A stretch of 64,000 nucleotides of DNA, taken from positions 186,001 to 250,000 of the forward strand of contig JANSWU010000001.1 in assembly GCA_024743315.1 (NCBI GenBank), read 5' to 3'. Origin of the DNA: Hyphomonadaceae bacterium. Lineage in GTDB: Bacteria > Pseudomonadota > Alphaproteobacteria > Caulobacterales > Hyphomonadaceae. Below, one piece after another: positions 8,544 through 18,070 of the stretch (within the stretch, counting starts at the first letter, position 1; each line of letters opens with the position of its first letter). A program made the translations under genes and the position numbers. A model generated the notes under the pieces. It saw only the letters and a list, made by a program, of their open reading frames with translations, was not told the origin of the DNA and made no database searches.

Positions 8544-9799
8544 GGCGCTTCGGCTGTTGTCTCGATGATGCTGACTTCCTCGGCAGGTTGATCCAACCAG
8601 GTCGCCAGCGCCTTGTACATTGCGAAGCTTTGATCGTCATATTCACGCACATAGCCTTCTGGCCAGGCGCTGGCACGCGCAACGACAATATCATTCTCAC
8701 GGTCGACATAGAGCGTTTGCCCATTGGCGCCGGATGCGGTGAACGTGCCATCCGCATAGGTCCACCAATGCCAGGCATAGCCGCGATTGGGATTGGGATG
8801 AACAATGCCGGGCTTGAGGTGCGCGTCGTCGGAAACCGTCGCGCGGTCAACCCAGCCTATTGGCAGGATTTGTTCGCCTTCCCACATGCCACCTTGCTCG
8901 ATGAACTGCCCAAACCGGGCCCAGTCGCGCAGCGCTGCATTGTAAAAGGCGCCTCCGATTTCAGCCCCCTCCTTGCCGGCATTGTCGATAATCCAGGCGC
9001 CATCAAACTCCATTCCGAGCGGCTGCCAGAGCGTTTGAGACAGATAATCGGCAGCATCCATACCCGAGACCCGTCGGATCAGCTCCAACAGGACCTGGCT
9101 TTCGGCCGTATTATAATTGAAGGTCGAGCCCGGCTCATTCTCGCGCGGATATTTAATCGCAAGCTCGAATGCCGGCGACCGTCCGGTCACAACGCTATTG
9201 GTCATGAAATCGACGGTGTCCGCCATATCGCCGTCCCAGAGATTGGGATCATAGCGAATGCCTGATGACATTTGCAGCGCTTGCTTAATGGTCACGCCAT
9301 CATAAGCGGTGCCTTCGACCTCTGGCAGGTATTTGACCAGAGGATCATCGACGCTGTCTATCTTACCTTCCGCAACAGCGACTCCCACCAGGGTGGACGT
9401 GATCGATTTGACCAGGGACCAGGTTGTGAATTTGGTGCCGACATGGGCGCCGCGGCCATAGCTTTCATGGATCATCTCACCTTCGTGCAGGATGATCAGA
9501 CCGGAGGTTTCCATATCCTCATAGAGATCTGCGAGCGTGCGCGTCCGCCCCTCATATTCGTAAGTAAAGCCGTCCAGAACCGATGGATTGGAGGGGAGCG
9601 CCTGTTGGATTGGCGCCGTCGCCACTGTGCGTGTGGGATAAAGCTCACTTGCACTTTGGAAGAAATAGTCATTGTCATTTTCGAACACTGCCGCGCGCGC
9701 CATGACATCGAATGGCGGGGGCACGAAACGCGTATACACAAATACGCCAATTGCGGCGCCGATAACCAAAGCCACAAGGGCCACCAAAAACGATTTCAT
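8540..9799 (-). CDS. Beta-lactamase-fold serine hydrolase (class C-like), membrane-anchored
   Basis: A 419-residue protein with an uncleaved-looking N-terminal membrane segment (MKSFLVALVALVIGAAIGVFVYTRF). It has the serine beta-lactamase/esterase fold: the S-x-x-K motif is in TTWSLVKSITSTL, the second motif is Y-x-N in FNYNTAESQ, and the AWHWWTYADGTFTASGANGQ region takes the place of the K-T-G strand. Such proteins are usually esterases or peptidases acting in the periplasm rather than true beta-lactamases. It sits between yqeY and dnaG, interrupting an otherwise conserved locus. Substrate unknown. Confidence 0.8.
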   Translation of the reverse strand: MKSFLVALVALVIGAAIGVFVYTRFVPPPFDVMARAAVFENDNDYFFQSASELYPTRTVATAPIQQALPSNPSVLDGFTYEYEGRTRTLADLYEDMETSGLIILHEGEMIHESYGRGAHVGTKFTTWSLVKSITSTLVGVAVAEGKIDSVDDPLVKYLPEVEGTAYDGVTIKQALQMSSGIRYDPNLWDGDMADTVDFMTNSVVTGRSPAFELAIKYPRENEPGSTFNYNTAESQVLLELIRRVSGMDAADYLSQTLWQPLGMEFDGAWIIDNAGKEGAEIGGAFYNAALRDWARFGQFIEQGGMWEGEQILPIGWVDRATVSDDAHLKPGIVHPNPNRGYAWHWWTYADGTFTASGANGQTLYVDRENDIVVARASAWPEGYVREYDDQSFAMYKALATWLDQPAEEVSIIETTAEAP

Positions 9800-9852
9800 C
9801 AGCCATCTCCCACGTGTCGTGGCAGACCATGCGCCAGATTATGGGGAGCCGT

Positions 9853-10341
9853 CTAGCCTATCGCCGCGCGAACAGCCTTGCTGGCGGGGCCGCATTCGAT
9901 TTGCCCCGGGAATTTCTCGCGCAGCGCGGACATGCACCGGCCAACATCTTTCAGTTTGCGAGCTTGCAACTGGTTGACCACTTCCGCCGCCGCCGTTTCC
10001 AAAGCCTCACCCGCTAAAGGTTTAGGCAGAAAACCGCTAATGATTTCGAGTTCTTCGCGTTCACGCTCCGCATCTGCAATGCGCCCGTTCTCATCATATT
10101 GCTTGATCGAGGTTTCGCGTTGCGCTGCCATGGTTTCGAGCAAGTCGACAATGACCTCATTATCACAGCCCGAGCACTCGCCGCGGCTGCGCGCGATCAC
10201 GTCACGGTCGTCCATGGCGCACTTGATCAGACGCAATGTCTGCGCTTCGACACTGTTCGTGTCCGCAGACTCAGCCTTGCTGAGCGCCAAATTGATCCGA
10301 TTGCGCAGTGTGACTTGGACGGTTTGATCCAATTGACCCAT
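9853..10341 (-). CDS. GatB/YqeY domain protein
   Basis: A 162-residue protein of the YqeY family, similar to the tail domain of the amidotransferase subunit GatB. Visible family text includes RNRINLALSKAE, TLRLIKCAMDDRDV, RETSIKQYDENGRIADAEREREEL and FLPKPLAGEALETAA, then DVGRCMSALREKFPGQIECG. The domain is helical and probably binds tRNA; the free-standing protein's task is not settled. Alphaproteobacteria often place it beside dnaG-rpoD and divergent from carA. The carA link is kept here, but two unrelated genes separate it from dnaG. Confidence 0.85.
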   Translation of the reverse strand: MGQLDQTVQVTLRNRINLALSKAESADTNSVEAQTLRLIKCAMDDRDVIARSRGECSGCDNEVIVDLLETMAAQRETSIKQYDENGRIADAEREREELEIISGFLPKPLAGEALETAAAEVVNQLQARKLKDVGRCMSALREKFPGQIECGPASKAVRAAIG

Positions 10342-10383
10342 AAAATAAGCCTTTAAAAGACGCCGTTAAAGCTCCAAAACCGC

Positions 10384-10412
10384 TTGACGGTCTGGTCCGC
10401 AGCACTCTATTT
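10384..10412 (+). promoter_or_regulatory. Candidate sigma-70 promoter of carA
   Basis: TTGACG (10384-10389), a 17-base spacer and CTATTT (10407-10412) lie in the 145-base divergent region between yqeY and carA, 75 bases before the carA start. The -35 matches five of six consensus bases and the -10 is weak. Confidence 0.4.
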
Positions 10413-10486
10413 GCCACCCGTTTGCCTGAGAAACCGTTAAGGCCAATTGCGGGCGGTGAGTCCAGCGAAGCGACGGAGATAAGCGT

Positions 10487-11659
10487 TTGACCGACAAAAA
10501 TCAATCCGGATTCGCCAGTCAGGCGACTGGCGCGCTGGCCCTCGAAGACGGCACCGTTTTCCTCGGAATCGGTTGCGGGGCCGTGGGAACGGCGATTGGT
10601 GAGCTTTGCTTCAATACGGCGATGACCGGGTACCAGGAGATTCTTACCGATCCTTCATATGCCGAACAGGTGGTTCTCTTCACCTTTCCGCATATCGGCA
10701 ATGTTGGCGCAAACCCCGAAGATCATGAAGAATCCTGCGAAAATGCAGCGCGGGCGGCGGTGGGGACCGTGTTCCGGGAAGCAATTACGCCGCCGTCCAA
10801 TTGGCGCGCCGAAGATCATTTTGACGCTTGGCTGAACAAGAAGGGCATTATTGGACTCTCAGAGGTGGATACGCGCGCGCTGACTCGCCTAATACGCGAA
10901 AAAGGTATGCAAAAATGCGCCATCCAGCATGCTCCGGATGGCAAAATCGATATCGCGCAGCTGATCAAATCGGCGCAAGCCTGGGCGGGTCTCGAAACCG
11001 CTGACCTGGCGGCCAATGTGGATGCTGACAGCCAGTTTGATCATTCCGAGCGGCTCTGGGATTTGAGCACGGGGTTCGGCTCTGATGTTCCCACCGAAAA
11101 GCATGTCGTCGTGGTCGATTTCGGGGTCAAAAAGAACATTCTGCGGAACCTGGCCAGCGTCGGCGCTCGGGCCACCATCGTCAATGGCGATGTCGATTTC
11201 GATACAATCAAAGCCCTGCTGCCGGATGGAATTGTATTATCGAATGGTCCGGGAGACCCGGCGGCCACCTTCGCGCGCTCAGGAGACCTGCTCAAGGCGA
11301 TCGTTGCGAGCGGAATCCCGATCCTTGGTATATGCCTTGGGCACCAATTGCTTGCGCTGACGCTTGGGGCGACGACCAAGAAAATGGCACAGGGTCATCA
11401 TGGCGCCAATCACCCGGTCAAAGACCTAGAGACCGGGAAAGTCGAAATTGTCTCGATGAATCACGGTTTTACGGTCGATCCAGAAACCCTGCCTACCGGC
11501 GTCGAAGAAAGCCACCGATCCTTGTTCGATGGCACGAATTCAGGATTGCGGGTCGCCGGGAAGCCAATCATTTCGGTGCAGCATCACCCAGAAGCGAGTC
11601 CTGGTCCTCAGGACAGTTTCTATGTGTTCCAGCGATTTGCAGATTTAATGGCCGGCTAG
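10487..11659 (+). CDS. carA: Carbamoyl-phosphate synthase small subunit
   Basis: A 390-residue glutaminase subunit that feeds ammonia to CarB for arginine and pyrimidine synthesis. The N-terminal domain ([35 protein letters not shown]) is followed by a class I glutamine amidotransferase domain. The nucleophile Cys is in [14 protein letters not shown], and the His and Glu are in [14 protein letters not shown]. The start is TTG 10487, preceded by CGGAG at about 10473-10477; the next ATG would remove conserved sequence. carB is not in the window. The stop overlaps the convergent tetR stop by four bases. Confidence 0.97.
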   Translation: MTDKNQSGFASQATGALALEDGTVFLGIGCGAVGTAIGELCFNTAMTGYQEILTDPSYAEQVVLFTFPHIGNVGANPEDHEESCENAARAAVGTVFREAITPPSNWRAEDHFDAWLNKKGIIGLSEVDTRALTRLIREKGMQKCAIQHAPDGKIDIAQLIKSAQAWAGLETADLAANVDADSQFDHSERLWDLSTGFGSDVPTEKHVVVVDFGVKKNILRNLASVGARATIVNGDVDFDTIKALLPDGIVLSNGPGDPAATFARSGDLLKAIVASGIPILGICLGHQLLALTLGATTKKMAQGHHGANHPVKDLETGKVEIVSMNHGFTVDPETLPTGVEESHRSLFDGTNSGLRVAGKPIISVQHHPEASPGPQDSFYVFQRFADLMAG

Positions 11660-12246
11660 CGCAGCGCTTTGACCATGGATTCAAATGCCTCATAGACGCT
11701 GTCTGCGGTAATTCCGGGCTCCTGGCGCGCGAGGGCAAATCCTGCCCCATTCAGGGAACTTTGCACCATCACAGCGAGCGCGTCGACGCGGTGCTCAGCG
11801 ACAATACCCTTCTTGGCAAGGTATCGTATGCCAGCATGAACGTTACGCGCGCCAAGATCGTGATCCCGCTCGTACCAACCTTTCAGGCCGAATACGGCCG
11901 GTCCATCGATCAATACGATCTTCTGATAATCCTGACGGGTGGCGTATTTGAGATAGACTTTGCAGCCAGCCAGGAAGGCGTCATAGGGGCGAGCCCGGCT
12001 TCGGGCCGCCCAAGCTGCGTCTCGCGCTTCTGAATCCATGCCGACCTGAAGGCGCGTCCAGACCTCAAAAAACAAGTCTTCTTTAGACTTAAAGTGGTGG
12101 AACAAGGCGCCTTTAGTAATCCCTAAGTCGAGACAGATCTCCTTTACAGTCGTGTCTGCATATCCTTTTGATTCAAATAGACGAGTAGCCACCGTGATCA
12201 GCTGTTCACGTGTCTTTTTTGCATCAGCTTTTGAGCGTCTAGGCAT
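11656..12246 (-). CDS. TetR/AcrR-family transcriptional regulator
   Basis: A 196-residue repressor-type protein. The N-terminal helix-turn-helix is clear: [19 protein letters not shown], then [29 protein letters not shown]. The C-terminal ligand domain (about residues 70-196) is not specific enough to name a ligand. ATG 12246 ([11 protein letters not shown]) is chosen because upstream codons would cross the operator. A perfect inverted repeat 29-45 bases upstream suggests autoregulation. No obvious target gene is adjacent: carA is convergent, and the LolA-like gene upstream runs the same way. Confidence 0.9.
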   Translation of the reverse strand: MPRRSKADAKKTREQLITVATRLFESKGYADTTVKEICLDLGITKGALFHHFKSKEDLFFEVWTRLQVGMDSEARDAAWAARSRARPYDAFLAGCKVYLKYATRQDYQKIVLIDGPAVFGLKGWYERDHDLGARNVHAGIRYLAKKGIVAEHRVDALAVMVQSSLNGAGFALARQEPGITADSVYEAFESMVKALR

Positions 12247-12274
12247 TTTTTGGTTCTTTGGATATTGACCGATA

Positions 12275-12291
12275 ACATACCGCTGGTATGT
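12275..12291. promoter_or_regulatory. Perfect palindrome, probable TetR operator
   Basis: ACATACC-GCT-GGTATGT is a perfect 7+3+7 inverted repeat located 29 bases before the tetR start codon. Size, spacing and position fit an operator bound by the TetR dimer encoded next to it. Binding is inferred. Confidence 0.65.
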
Positions 12292-12380
12292 ATGATATCC
12301 AAATGCAAGGTGAAACGGGTAATCGCAGTTGCCTTCCTTGCGGGTCACGTGAGTCGTGGGGACGCGCGCGGACCAAATCA

Positions 12381-12413
12381 GAAGCCGGACCAATTTCTCA
12401 CTGGTCCGGCTTC
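12381..12413 (-). terminator. Hairpin after the LolA-like gene, probable terminator
   Basis: A perfect 12-base-pair stem (GAAGCCGGACCA / TGGTCCGGCTTC) with a nine-base loop begins 18 bases after the stop of the minus-strand LolA-like gene. The T-rich tract is poor on the minus side (TGATTTGG) and slightly better on the plus side (TTCATTTTT), so termination strength and direction are uncertain. Confidence 0.5.
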
Positions 12414-12430
12414 TTCATTTTTGGAACGCC

Positions 12431-13378
12431 TTAGCGTTCGTCTTCTTCATCCTCATCTTCATCAAGACGGAACAGACGCGGATCGATCCGGATATTGGTT
12501 TCGACATCCAGCAAATCGACCACCGTGGTTTGCAGATTGCCATCAACGGCCAACCAGCCAAGCAGATCGTAGCTGGTTTTGTCGAACACCATGGTCAGCG
12601 TGCCGTCCAACTCACCGCTTGCATCCTGCACCCGAATGCCGATCCGCTCTTCATTCTCGAGCACGCTCAGAACTTCGACATCATTGTCGACATCGAGCTC
12701 GGTGGCCAGGATCAAGCCAAGCGGCGTCGCGCCGATTGGCACGCGGTCCACGGTTTCCAACTCACTATCTTCCATGGCCACGGTGGTACCGTCAGAGACG
12801 ATTAAAACCGGGGTCGGATCATCATAATCGAACCGCATGCGCCCCGGACGATTGAGTGCGAAGCTTCCCGTCACGACAGACCCGTCGGCATTGGTCTGGA
12901 TAAATTTACCGCGCGCTGTCTTCGCGGCGGCCAGAGCAGAACTGGCAGACCCGATCACATTCGGCCACTCGGCTTCCGGCACGTCGCCGCGGCGAGGCGT
13001 GGCCGTCTCAGCCGCAGGCGCGGTATCGACGGACGGAGTATCTATATCGGGTGCAGTTTCGATGACTTCCGTTTCGACGGCATCCATCGGTTCCAAGGGG
13101 GCGGGCTCAGACTCGATGGGAGCCGCATCCGTCACCTCGTTGGACCCGTCTGTCATGGCATCGGACTCAATGTCCGCATCGACCTCATTGTCAGGCTCTG
13201 ACGGCGCCGGCGCTGGCGTGTCGATGATCACTTCCTCGATCTCGCTGACTTCTTCTTCAATTGCGTCTTTCAGCAATTCTTTTTGCGGGACAGACCGGTC
13301 AGGATCGGTGGGTGAGACTTGCAATTGCGGCCCGAAAGCGAGCACGAGCGCAATTGTTGAAACCATTCCTACAAGCAT
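12431..13378 (-). CDS. LolA-like lipoprotein carrier protein with acidic linker
   Basis: A 315-residue protein. A hydrophobic N-terminus (MLVGMVSTIALVLAFG) is followed by about 105 residues that are almost wholly Glu, Asp, Ala, Pro, Thr and Ser (about 36-139). A LolA fold comes next, from about residue 148: ARGKFIQTNADGSVVTGSF, NRPGRMRFDYDDPTPVLIVSDG, then GATPLGLILA. LolA shuttles lipoproteins across the periplasm. Ordinary LolA is about 200 residues, so the long acidic linker is unusual. It ends in another acidic tail (DEDEDEEDER). The start has a good GAGGAG site. It may be a LolA paralogue tethered to the inner membrane by its N-terminus. Confidence 0.7.
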   Translation of the reverse strand: MLVGMVSTIALVLAFGPQLQVSPTDPDRSVPQKELLKDAIEEEVSEIEEVIIDTPAPAPSEPDNEVDADIESDAMTDGSNEVTDAAPIESEPAPLEPMDAVETEVIETAPDIDTPSVDTAPAAETATPRRGDVPEAEWPNVIGSASSALAAAKTARGKFIQTNADGSVVTGSFALNRPGRMRFDYDDPTPVLIVSDGTTVAMEDSELETVDRVPIGATPLGLILATELDVDNDVEVLSVLENEERIGIRVQDASGELDGTLTMVFDKTSYDLLGWLAVDGNLQTTVVDLLDVETNIRIDPRLFRLDEDEDEEDER

Positions 13379-13688
13379 CGGGACACTCCTCGTATTGGCT
13401 CTTACTTAAGCGCGGTTCGGCAACAAAAACAGGGCTGAAACAAGGCATTTGCGCCCGCTTTCGTTGCCTTTCATTCAGTTGCCCAGCGTTCAGTTTTCCG
13501 CCCTTATGGCAAAGACGATCGCTGAAATTTGTCCACAGGAAATTGGAAATCTCTAAACGTCGGACCCTTAAGTCAAAATTCCTTCGTCGAGTCCTGTGAT
13601 ATAGCGAGTGCCAATCGGATTGCTTTTTATTCACTTGGCGAAATCCGCAACTGGTGGCGTTGTTGCCACGTAACTGGGGAGGTTCTTC
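13379..13688. other. Divergent intergenic region, LolA-like gene / OmpA lipoprotein
   Basis: This 310-base gap must hold two outward-facing promoters. I see no protein gene. A small hairpin (GTGGC-GTTGTT-GCCAC, 13654-13669) lies in the leader of the OmpA lipoprotein gene, just before its GGGGAGG ribosome site. A half CtrA-like motif (TTAA at 13570) lacks its second half. No promoter is strong enough to assign. Confidence 0.4.
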
Positions 13689-14324
13689 ATGAAGACCACA
13701 CTCACTGTCCTTGCAGCGGCAGCCCTCTTGGCTGGCTGTCAAAATGTTTCCAATCGGACGCTCGGCACAGCCGCCGGTGGCGCGATTATCGGCGCAGGTG
13801 TCGGCATGATGGCTGGCGGCGATGACAAAAGAAATGCTGCCGTCGGCGCGGTTGTCGGCGGCCTCGCGGGTGCTGCAGTCGGCGTCTATATGGACAAGCA
13901 GGAAGAGAAGCTGCGCCAGCAAACCGCTGGCACCGGCATCGAGGTCGAGCGTGTTGGCGATCAGATCGCTTTGACCATGCCGTCAGGCATCACCTTTGAC
14001 GTCAACAGCGCCGCTATTAAAGGCGACTTTTATGGCCCGCTCAATGATGTCAGCACGACCCTGATTGAATACCCAAAGACGGCCGTCGATGTGGTTGGTC
14101 ATGCCAGCTCAGACGGCCCGGATGATTACAATATGGAACTGTCGGAGCGCCGCGCCGCGTCGGTTCAGACGTATTTGGTGAATAGCGGCGTTCAATCGGT
14201 GCGCCTCCGGGCCATCGGCATGGGGGAAACCCAGCCAATTGCCGATAATTCCACTCAGGCCGGTCGGGTCGCAAACAGACGCGTAGAGATCCTTCTCACG
14301 CCAATTGTCGAAGACGGCGCCTGA
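13689..14324 (+). CDS. OmpA-family outer-membrane lipoprotein with glycine zipper
   Basis: A 211-residue lipoprotein. The signal peptide ends in the lipobox LLAGC (Cys19). A glycine-zipper hairpin follows (GGAIIGAGVGMMAG and AVVGGLAGAAVGVYMD). The C-terminal OmpA/peptidoglycan-binding domain has FDVNSAAIKGDF, VDVVGHASSDGPDDYNMELSERRA and AIGMGETQPIADNSTQAGRVANRRVEI. It probably links the outer membrane to peptidoglycan, like YiaD. The start has the strong site GGGGAGG. A perfect bidirectional terminator follows. Confidence 0.9.
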   Translation: MKTTLTVLAAAALLAGCQNVSNRTLGTAAGGAIIGAGVGMMAGGDDKRNAAVGAVVGGLAGAAVGVYMDKQEEKLRQQTAGTGIEVERVGDQIALTMPSGITFDVNSAAIKGDFYGPLNDVSTTLIEYPKTAVDVVGHASSDGPDDYNMELSERRAASVQTYLVNSGVQSVRLRAIGMGETQPIADNSTQAGRVANRRVEILLTPIVEDGA

Positions 14325-14327
14325 TCT

Positions 14328-14366
14328 AAAAAAGGCCGGAGCGTGATGCTCCGGCCTTTCTTTTTT
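14328..14366. terminator. Bidirectional intrinsic terminator
   Basis: A perfect 12-base-pair stem (14331-14342 and 14348-14359, core GGCCGGAGC / GCTCCGGCC) with a five-base loop. It is flanked by an A-run on the left and CTTTTTT on the right, so it can end both the OmpA lipoprotein transcript and the convergent fadJ operon. Confidence 0.9.
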
Positions 14367-14386
14367 ATCTCTATGAAAGCTGCGGT

Positions 14387-16624
14387 TTAGGCCGCAGCTT
14401 TTTGTTTGACGCCGCCGGGCGGGAAGCGCGAATAGAAGGTCTCGCCATTCGCCGCCATGTCACGCAGCAGCTGCGGCACCGCAAAGCGCTCGCCATATTG
14501 TTCGGCCAGGCGATCGGCTTCGGCAACAAATTCCGGAATGCCCCAGATCAGGTCCATGTAAGAGGCACAACCGCCCGTATATGGCGCAAAGCCCCAGGCC
14601 AGGATCGAGCCAATATCAGCATCGCGGGCATCTGTGATGACGCCTTCCTCGAAGCAGCGCGCGACTTCCACTGCCTGGCGGACCAGGAAGCGGTTGGTCA
14701 GGTGCTTTTTCAACTCTGGTGGGCACTCGTCGACCTGCACATCGATACGCGTGTTGAGATCTGGCCAGAGACGATCCGGCTTGCCCTTTTCATTGTAATC
14801 GTAAAAGCCTTTGCCGGCTTTGCGCCCAACACGGCCCTGATCCTCGACCAGCCAGGCCATCATCTGACCGAGCTCATTCGCGTTATAGTCAACGCCAGCG
14901 GCCTGAGCCATTTGGCGGCCGACCTTGAGCGCCGTATCGAGCCCCACTGAGTCAGAAACCTCAAGCGGCCCCATCGGCATGCCGGATTGACGGCCGACAT
15001 TCTCAATGATGGCTGGCTTGATACCTTCGGCCAGCATCGCCATGCCTTCCTGGGTGTAAGTGCCGAAGCAGCGTGAGGTGTAGAAGCCGCGGCTATCATT
15101 GACCACGATCGGCGTCTTGCGGATCGCCAGGACATAATCGATTGACTTGGCCAGCGTCTCCTCGCTGGTCTGCTCACCGGTGATGATCTCGACCAGACCC
15201 ATCCGCTCGACCGGCGAGAAGAAGTGGATACCGATAAAGTTCTCGGGACGCTCTGAGGCCTCGGCCAGGCCGGTGATTGGCAGGGTTGAGGTATTCGATC
15301 CAAAGATCGCATCGGCGCTGATCACATCTTCGGCCATTTTGGTGATCTTGGCTTTCAGCTCTGGATTTTCGAACACCGCTTCAACCACCAGGTCGGCCCC
15401 TTTGACATCGTCATAGGAGTCGGTCGTGGTGATCAGGTCGAGCAGCTTGTCGCCTTTTTCCTGCGTGGTCTTGCCGCGTGACAGGTCCTTCTCCACGAGG
15501 CGTCGAGAATAGTCTTTGCCCTTCTCGGCATTTTCCTTTGAAACATCGACCAACACAGTCGGAATGCCAGCCTTGGCCTGAACATAGGCAATGCCCGCGC
15601 CCATAAGGCCGGCGCCGATCACCGCAATCTTTTTGAACTCGGCCTTGTCATAGCCTGCCGGGCGATTGCCGCCCTTAGACAGTTCCTGCATCGACAGGAA
15701 GAGCGAGCGGATCATCGCTTTCGCTTCTGGACGCTGTTGGGTGTTGATGAAATAACGCGTCTCGATCCGCAGACCCGCATCGATCGGCACCTGGGTGCCT
15801 TCATAGACACAAGACAGAATGTTTTTCTGGGCTGGGTAGTTGCCATAGGTGTTGGCGGCCAACATCGCGTTCGACATGGTCGCAACTTGACCGGCGCCCG
15901 GCGAGCGGTGGACGACACCGCCAGGCATCTTGAAGCCTTTTTCGTCCCACGGGGCTTTCGCGTCGGGGTTGGCTTTGATCCATTCCTTACACTTCGCAAC
16001 CGTATCGGCTTTTGGCGCCAATTCGTTCACGACGCCCATTTTATGGGCTTTCTCAGCGTTAAAGCTCTTGCCCTGAAGGATCAGCGGCAAGGCTTCCTGG
16101 ACCCCAATCAGACGCGGCAGGCGCTGCGTGCCACCGGCACCTGGAAGCAGCCCGATCTTGGCTTCTGGCAAGCCAAACTGGATCTTGGGATTATCGTTCG
16201 CCGCAACCCGGTAATGGCCGGCCAAAGCCACTTCGAGGCCGCCACCGAGCGCCAAGCCGTCGAGGGCCACCGCGACCGGCTTGCCGCAGGTCTCCAGCTC
16301 GCGCAGCGTCTTGTTCAGCGCAAAGCCGCGTTCGAACTGTTTTGCTTTCAGTTCGGCTTCGGACATCTCGGCTTCGGGCTTTCCGCCGCCGCCGGCGCTT
16401 TCATTCATTTCGCCAAGATCGGCGCCAGCGCAGAAGCCTGAGGCTTTTCCGGACGAGATGACCAGCCCGGTAATCTTATCATTGGTCGCGACTTCATTGG
16501 TGATCGCAATAATATCTGCGATCGCCTTACCAGTCAGCGTGTTCATACTGCGACCCGGCACGTCAAACACAGCGTGCGCGATGCCGTCACCATCAATATC
16601 GAAAGAGAATGTTTCGAGGTTCAT
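14387..16624 (-). CDS. fadJ: FadJ/FadB-type enoyl-CoA hydratase / 3-hydroxyacyl-CoA dehydrogenase
   Basis: A 745-residue bifunctional beta-oxidation enzyme. The crotonase domain (about 1-210) has [19 protein letters not shown] and [20 protein letters not shown] with both catalytic Glu residues. The NAD-binding 3-hydroxyacyl-CoA dehydrogenase domain (about 330-510) has [16 protein letters not shown] and [17 protein letters not shown] with the catalytic His. C-terminal dehydrogenase domains follow ([13 protein letters not shown]). It hydrates enoyl-CoA and oxidises the hydroxyacyl-CoA for the thiolase encoded two genes upstream. Its ATG overlaps the preceding small gene's stop (ATGA), so translation is probably coupled. 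It is the last gene of the fad operon. Confidence 0.95.
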   Translation of the reverse strand: MNLETFSFDIDGDGIAHAVFDVPGRSMNTLTGKAIADIIAITNEVATNDKITGLVISSGKASGFCAGADLGEMNESAGGGGKPEAEMSEAELKAKQFERGFALNKTLRELETCGKPVAVALDGLALGGGLEVALAGHYRVAANDNPKIQFGLPEAKIGLLPGAGGTQRLPRLIGVQEALPLILQGKSFNAEKAHKMGVVNELAPKADTVAKCKEWIKANPDAKAPWDEKGFKMPGGVVHRSPGAGQVATMSNAMLAANTYGNYPAQKNILSCVYEGTQVPIDAGLRIETRYFINTQQRPEAKAMIRSLFLSMQELSKGGNRPAGYDKAEFKKIAVIGAGLMGAGIAYVQAKAGIPTVLVDVSKENAEKGKDYSRRLVEKDLSRGKTTQEKGDKLLDLITTTDSYDDVKGADLVVEAVFENPELKAKITKMAEDVISADAIFGSNTSTLPITGLAEASERPENFIGIHFFSPVERMGLVEIITGEQTSEETLAKSIDYVLAIRKTPIVVNDSRGFYTSRCFGTYTQEGMAMLAEGIKPAIIENVGRQSGMPMGPLEVSDSVGLDTALKVGRQMAQAAGVDYNANELGQMMAWLVEDQGRVGRKAGKGFYDYNEKGKPDRLWPDLNTRIDVQVDECPPELKKHLTNRFLVRQAVEVARCFEEGVITDARDADIGSILAWGFAPYTGGCASYMDLIWGIPEFVAEADRLAEQYGERFAVPQLLRDMAANGETFYSRFPPGGVKQKAAA

Positions 16625-16824
16625 TTGTCTTTATCCTGAGACTCTGGGGTGTCGTCGTCGTCACCCGATTTTTTGTTTGATTGAGCGGCAATCGCCATTC
16701 CAATCCCAACACCGAAAGCGACGCCGGCGCCGATACCAGCGGCCAGGTTGTCCGTGGCGACACCGATGGCGACACCGAAAGACAGCCCGATCGCGATCCC
16801 GGCGGGATGAATTGACTGTGCCAT
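16621..16824 (-). CDS. 67-residue glycine-zipper membrane protein inside the fad operon
   Basis: A small gene six bases after the thiolase stop and overlapping the fadJ start by ATGA. The protein is a run of Gly/Ala small-residue repeats (GIAIGLSFGVAIGVA, then AAGIGAGVAFGVGIGMAIAA), forming one or two membrane segments. A charged tail rich in Asp, Lys and Ser follows ([18 protein letters not shown]). No catalytic motif is visible. Tight coupling on both sides argues that it is a real gene. It might anchor or organise the beta-oxidation enzymes at the membrane, but that is a guess. I do not recognise a characterised homologue. Confidence 0.7.
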   Translation of the reverse strand: MAQSIHPAGIAIGLSFGVAIGVATDNLAAGIGAGVAFGVGIGMAIAAQSNKKSGDDDDTPESQDKDK

Positions 16825-16830
16825 GCCGCG

Positions 16831-18036
16831 TTAAACGCGTTCGATGATCGTCGCGGTGCCCATCCCGGCGCCGACACAAAGCGTAACGAGTGCGGTTTCC
16901 TTGTCTGCGCGCTCAAGCTCATCGACCATCGTGCCAAGCAACATGCCGCCCGTCGCGCCGAGCGGGTGACCCATGGCGATGGCGCCGCCATTCACGTTCA
17001 TCTTTTCATGATCAATGCCGAGCAGATGCATCATCAACATCGGCACAGAGGCGAAGGCTTCGTTAAGTTCGTAAAGATCGATATCGCTGACATCCATGCC
17101 GGCTTTTTTCAGCGCCTTTAGGGTAACATCGGTCGGTCCCGTCAGCATAATGCCAGGCTCTGAACCGATCGAAGCCATTTGCTTGACCCGCGCACGCGGC
17201 TTCAGGCCAAGTTTCTCGCCCATTTCCTTCGATCCAAACAGGACCGCAGACGCGCCATCCACGATGCCGGATGAGTTACCGGCGTGATGCACATGATTGA
17301 TTTTCTCAAGCTCCGGATAGCGCTGCTTGATCACTTCATCAAAGCCCATGGCACCCATGCCCGCAAAGCTCGGATTGAGGGCTGCGAGGCTCTGCATATC
17401 AGCGTCCGGGCGCATATGCTCATCATGATCAAGGCGAACGCCGCCCATCTGGTCTTTGACCGCGATGATCGACTTGGAGAACCGGCCTTCTTCCCAAGCT
17501 TGGGCGGCCCGGCGCTGAGACTCAACCGCATAGGCATCAACATCATCGCGCGAGAAACCCCACTTGGTGGCGATCGTGTCCGCGCCCACGCCTTGTGGCG
17601 AGAAATAGGATTTCAGCGCGATTTGCGGATCGGACGACCACGCGCCACCGGCAGCGCCCATGGGCACGCGGCTCATGCTTTCAATGCCGCCGCCAATTGC
17701 CATATCGGCTTCGCCGGTCATGACTTTCGCCGCCGCCATGTTGCAAGCTTCGAGCCCCGAGGCGCAGAAGCGATCGACCTGAACCCCAGCCGTGGTCTGG
17801 GCATAATCGGCGTTCAGAACTGCAATCCGGGCAATGTCACCGCCTTGTTCCCCAACCGGCGAGACGCAGCCGAGAACAACATCGTCGACATATTGTGTAT
17901 CGAGATCATTGCGATCGCGGATCGCTTCGAGCGTTTGCGTAGACAGTTCCAGCGCGGTGATTTCGTGCAAGCTGCCGGATTTCTTGCCTTTGCCGCGCGG
18001 CGTCCGCACAGCGTCGTAAATATAGGCTTCAGTCAT
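16831..18036 (-). CDS. Acetyl-CoA C-acyltransferase (thiolase), FadA/FadI type
   Basis: A 401-residue thiolase. The acylated Cys is in [16 protein letters not shown], the His in [20 protein letters not shown], and the second catalytic Cys in [16 protein letters not shown]. It cleaves 3-ketoacyl-CoA with CoA to release acetyl-CoA. It is followed by the small glycine-zipper gene and fadJ, so the hydratase/dehydrogenase and thiolase of the cycle are made from one transcript. The start is ATG 18036 ([19 protein letters not shown]), with a purine-rich GAGAC site. Confidence 0.95.
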   Translation of the reverse strand: MTEAYIYDAVRTPRGKGKKSGSLHEITALELSTQTLEAIRDRNDLDTQYVDDVVLGCVSPVGEQGGDIARIAVLNADYAQTTAGVQVDRFCASGLEACNMAAAKVMTGEADMAIGGGIESMSRVPMGAAGGAWSSDPQIALKSYFSPQGVGADTIATKWGFSRDDVDAYAVESQRRAAQAWEEGRFSKSIIAVKDQMGGVRLDHDEHMRPDADMQSLAALNPSFAGMGAMGFDEVIKQRYPELEKINHVHHAGNSSGIVDGASAVLFGSKEMGEKLGLKPRARVKQMASIGSEPGIMLTGPTDVTLKALKKAGMDVSDIDLYELNEAFASVPMLMMHLLGIDHEKMNVNGGAIAMGHPLGATGGMLLGTMVDELERADKETALVTLCVGAGMGTATIIERV

Positions 18037-18070
18037 GGGAGGGGTCTCCTGTTTAAACGCGTTAATCTTT

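Noticed and set aside
8540-9799. True antibiotic-resistance beta-lactamase
   Set aside because: The protein has a membrane anchor and esterase/peptidase-like motifs instead of a clear K-T-G, fitting the broad serine hydrolase family rather than a resistance enzyme.
12250-12855. Plus-strand frame across the tetR promoter and the LolA-like gene
   Set aside because: It crosses the tetR operator and a terminator-like hairpin and is antisense to the LolA domain.
13570-13585. Possible CtrA box upstream of the OmpA lipoprotein
   Set aside because: The first half TTAA is present but at N7 spacing the second half reads TTCC, so it is only a half-site.
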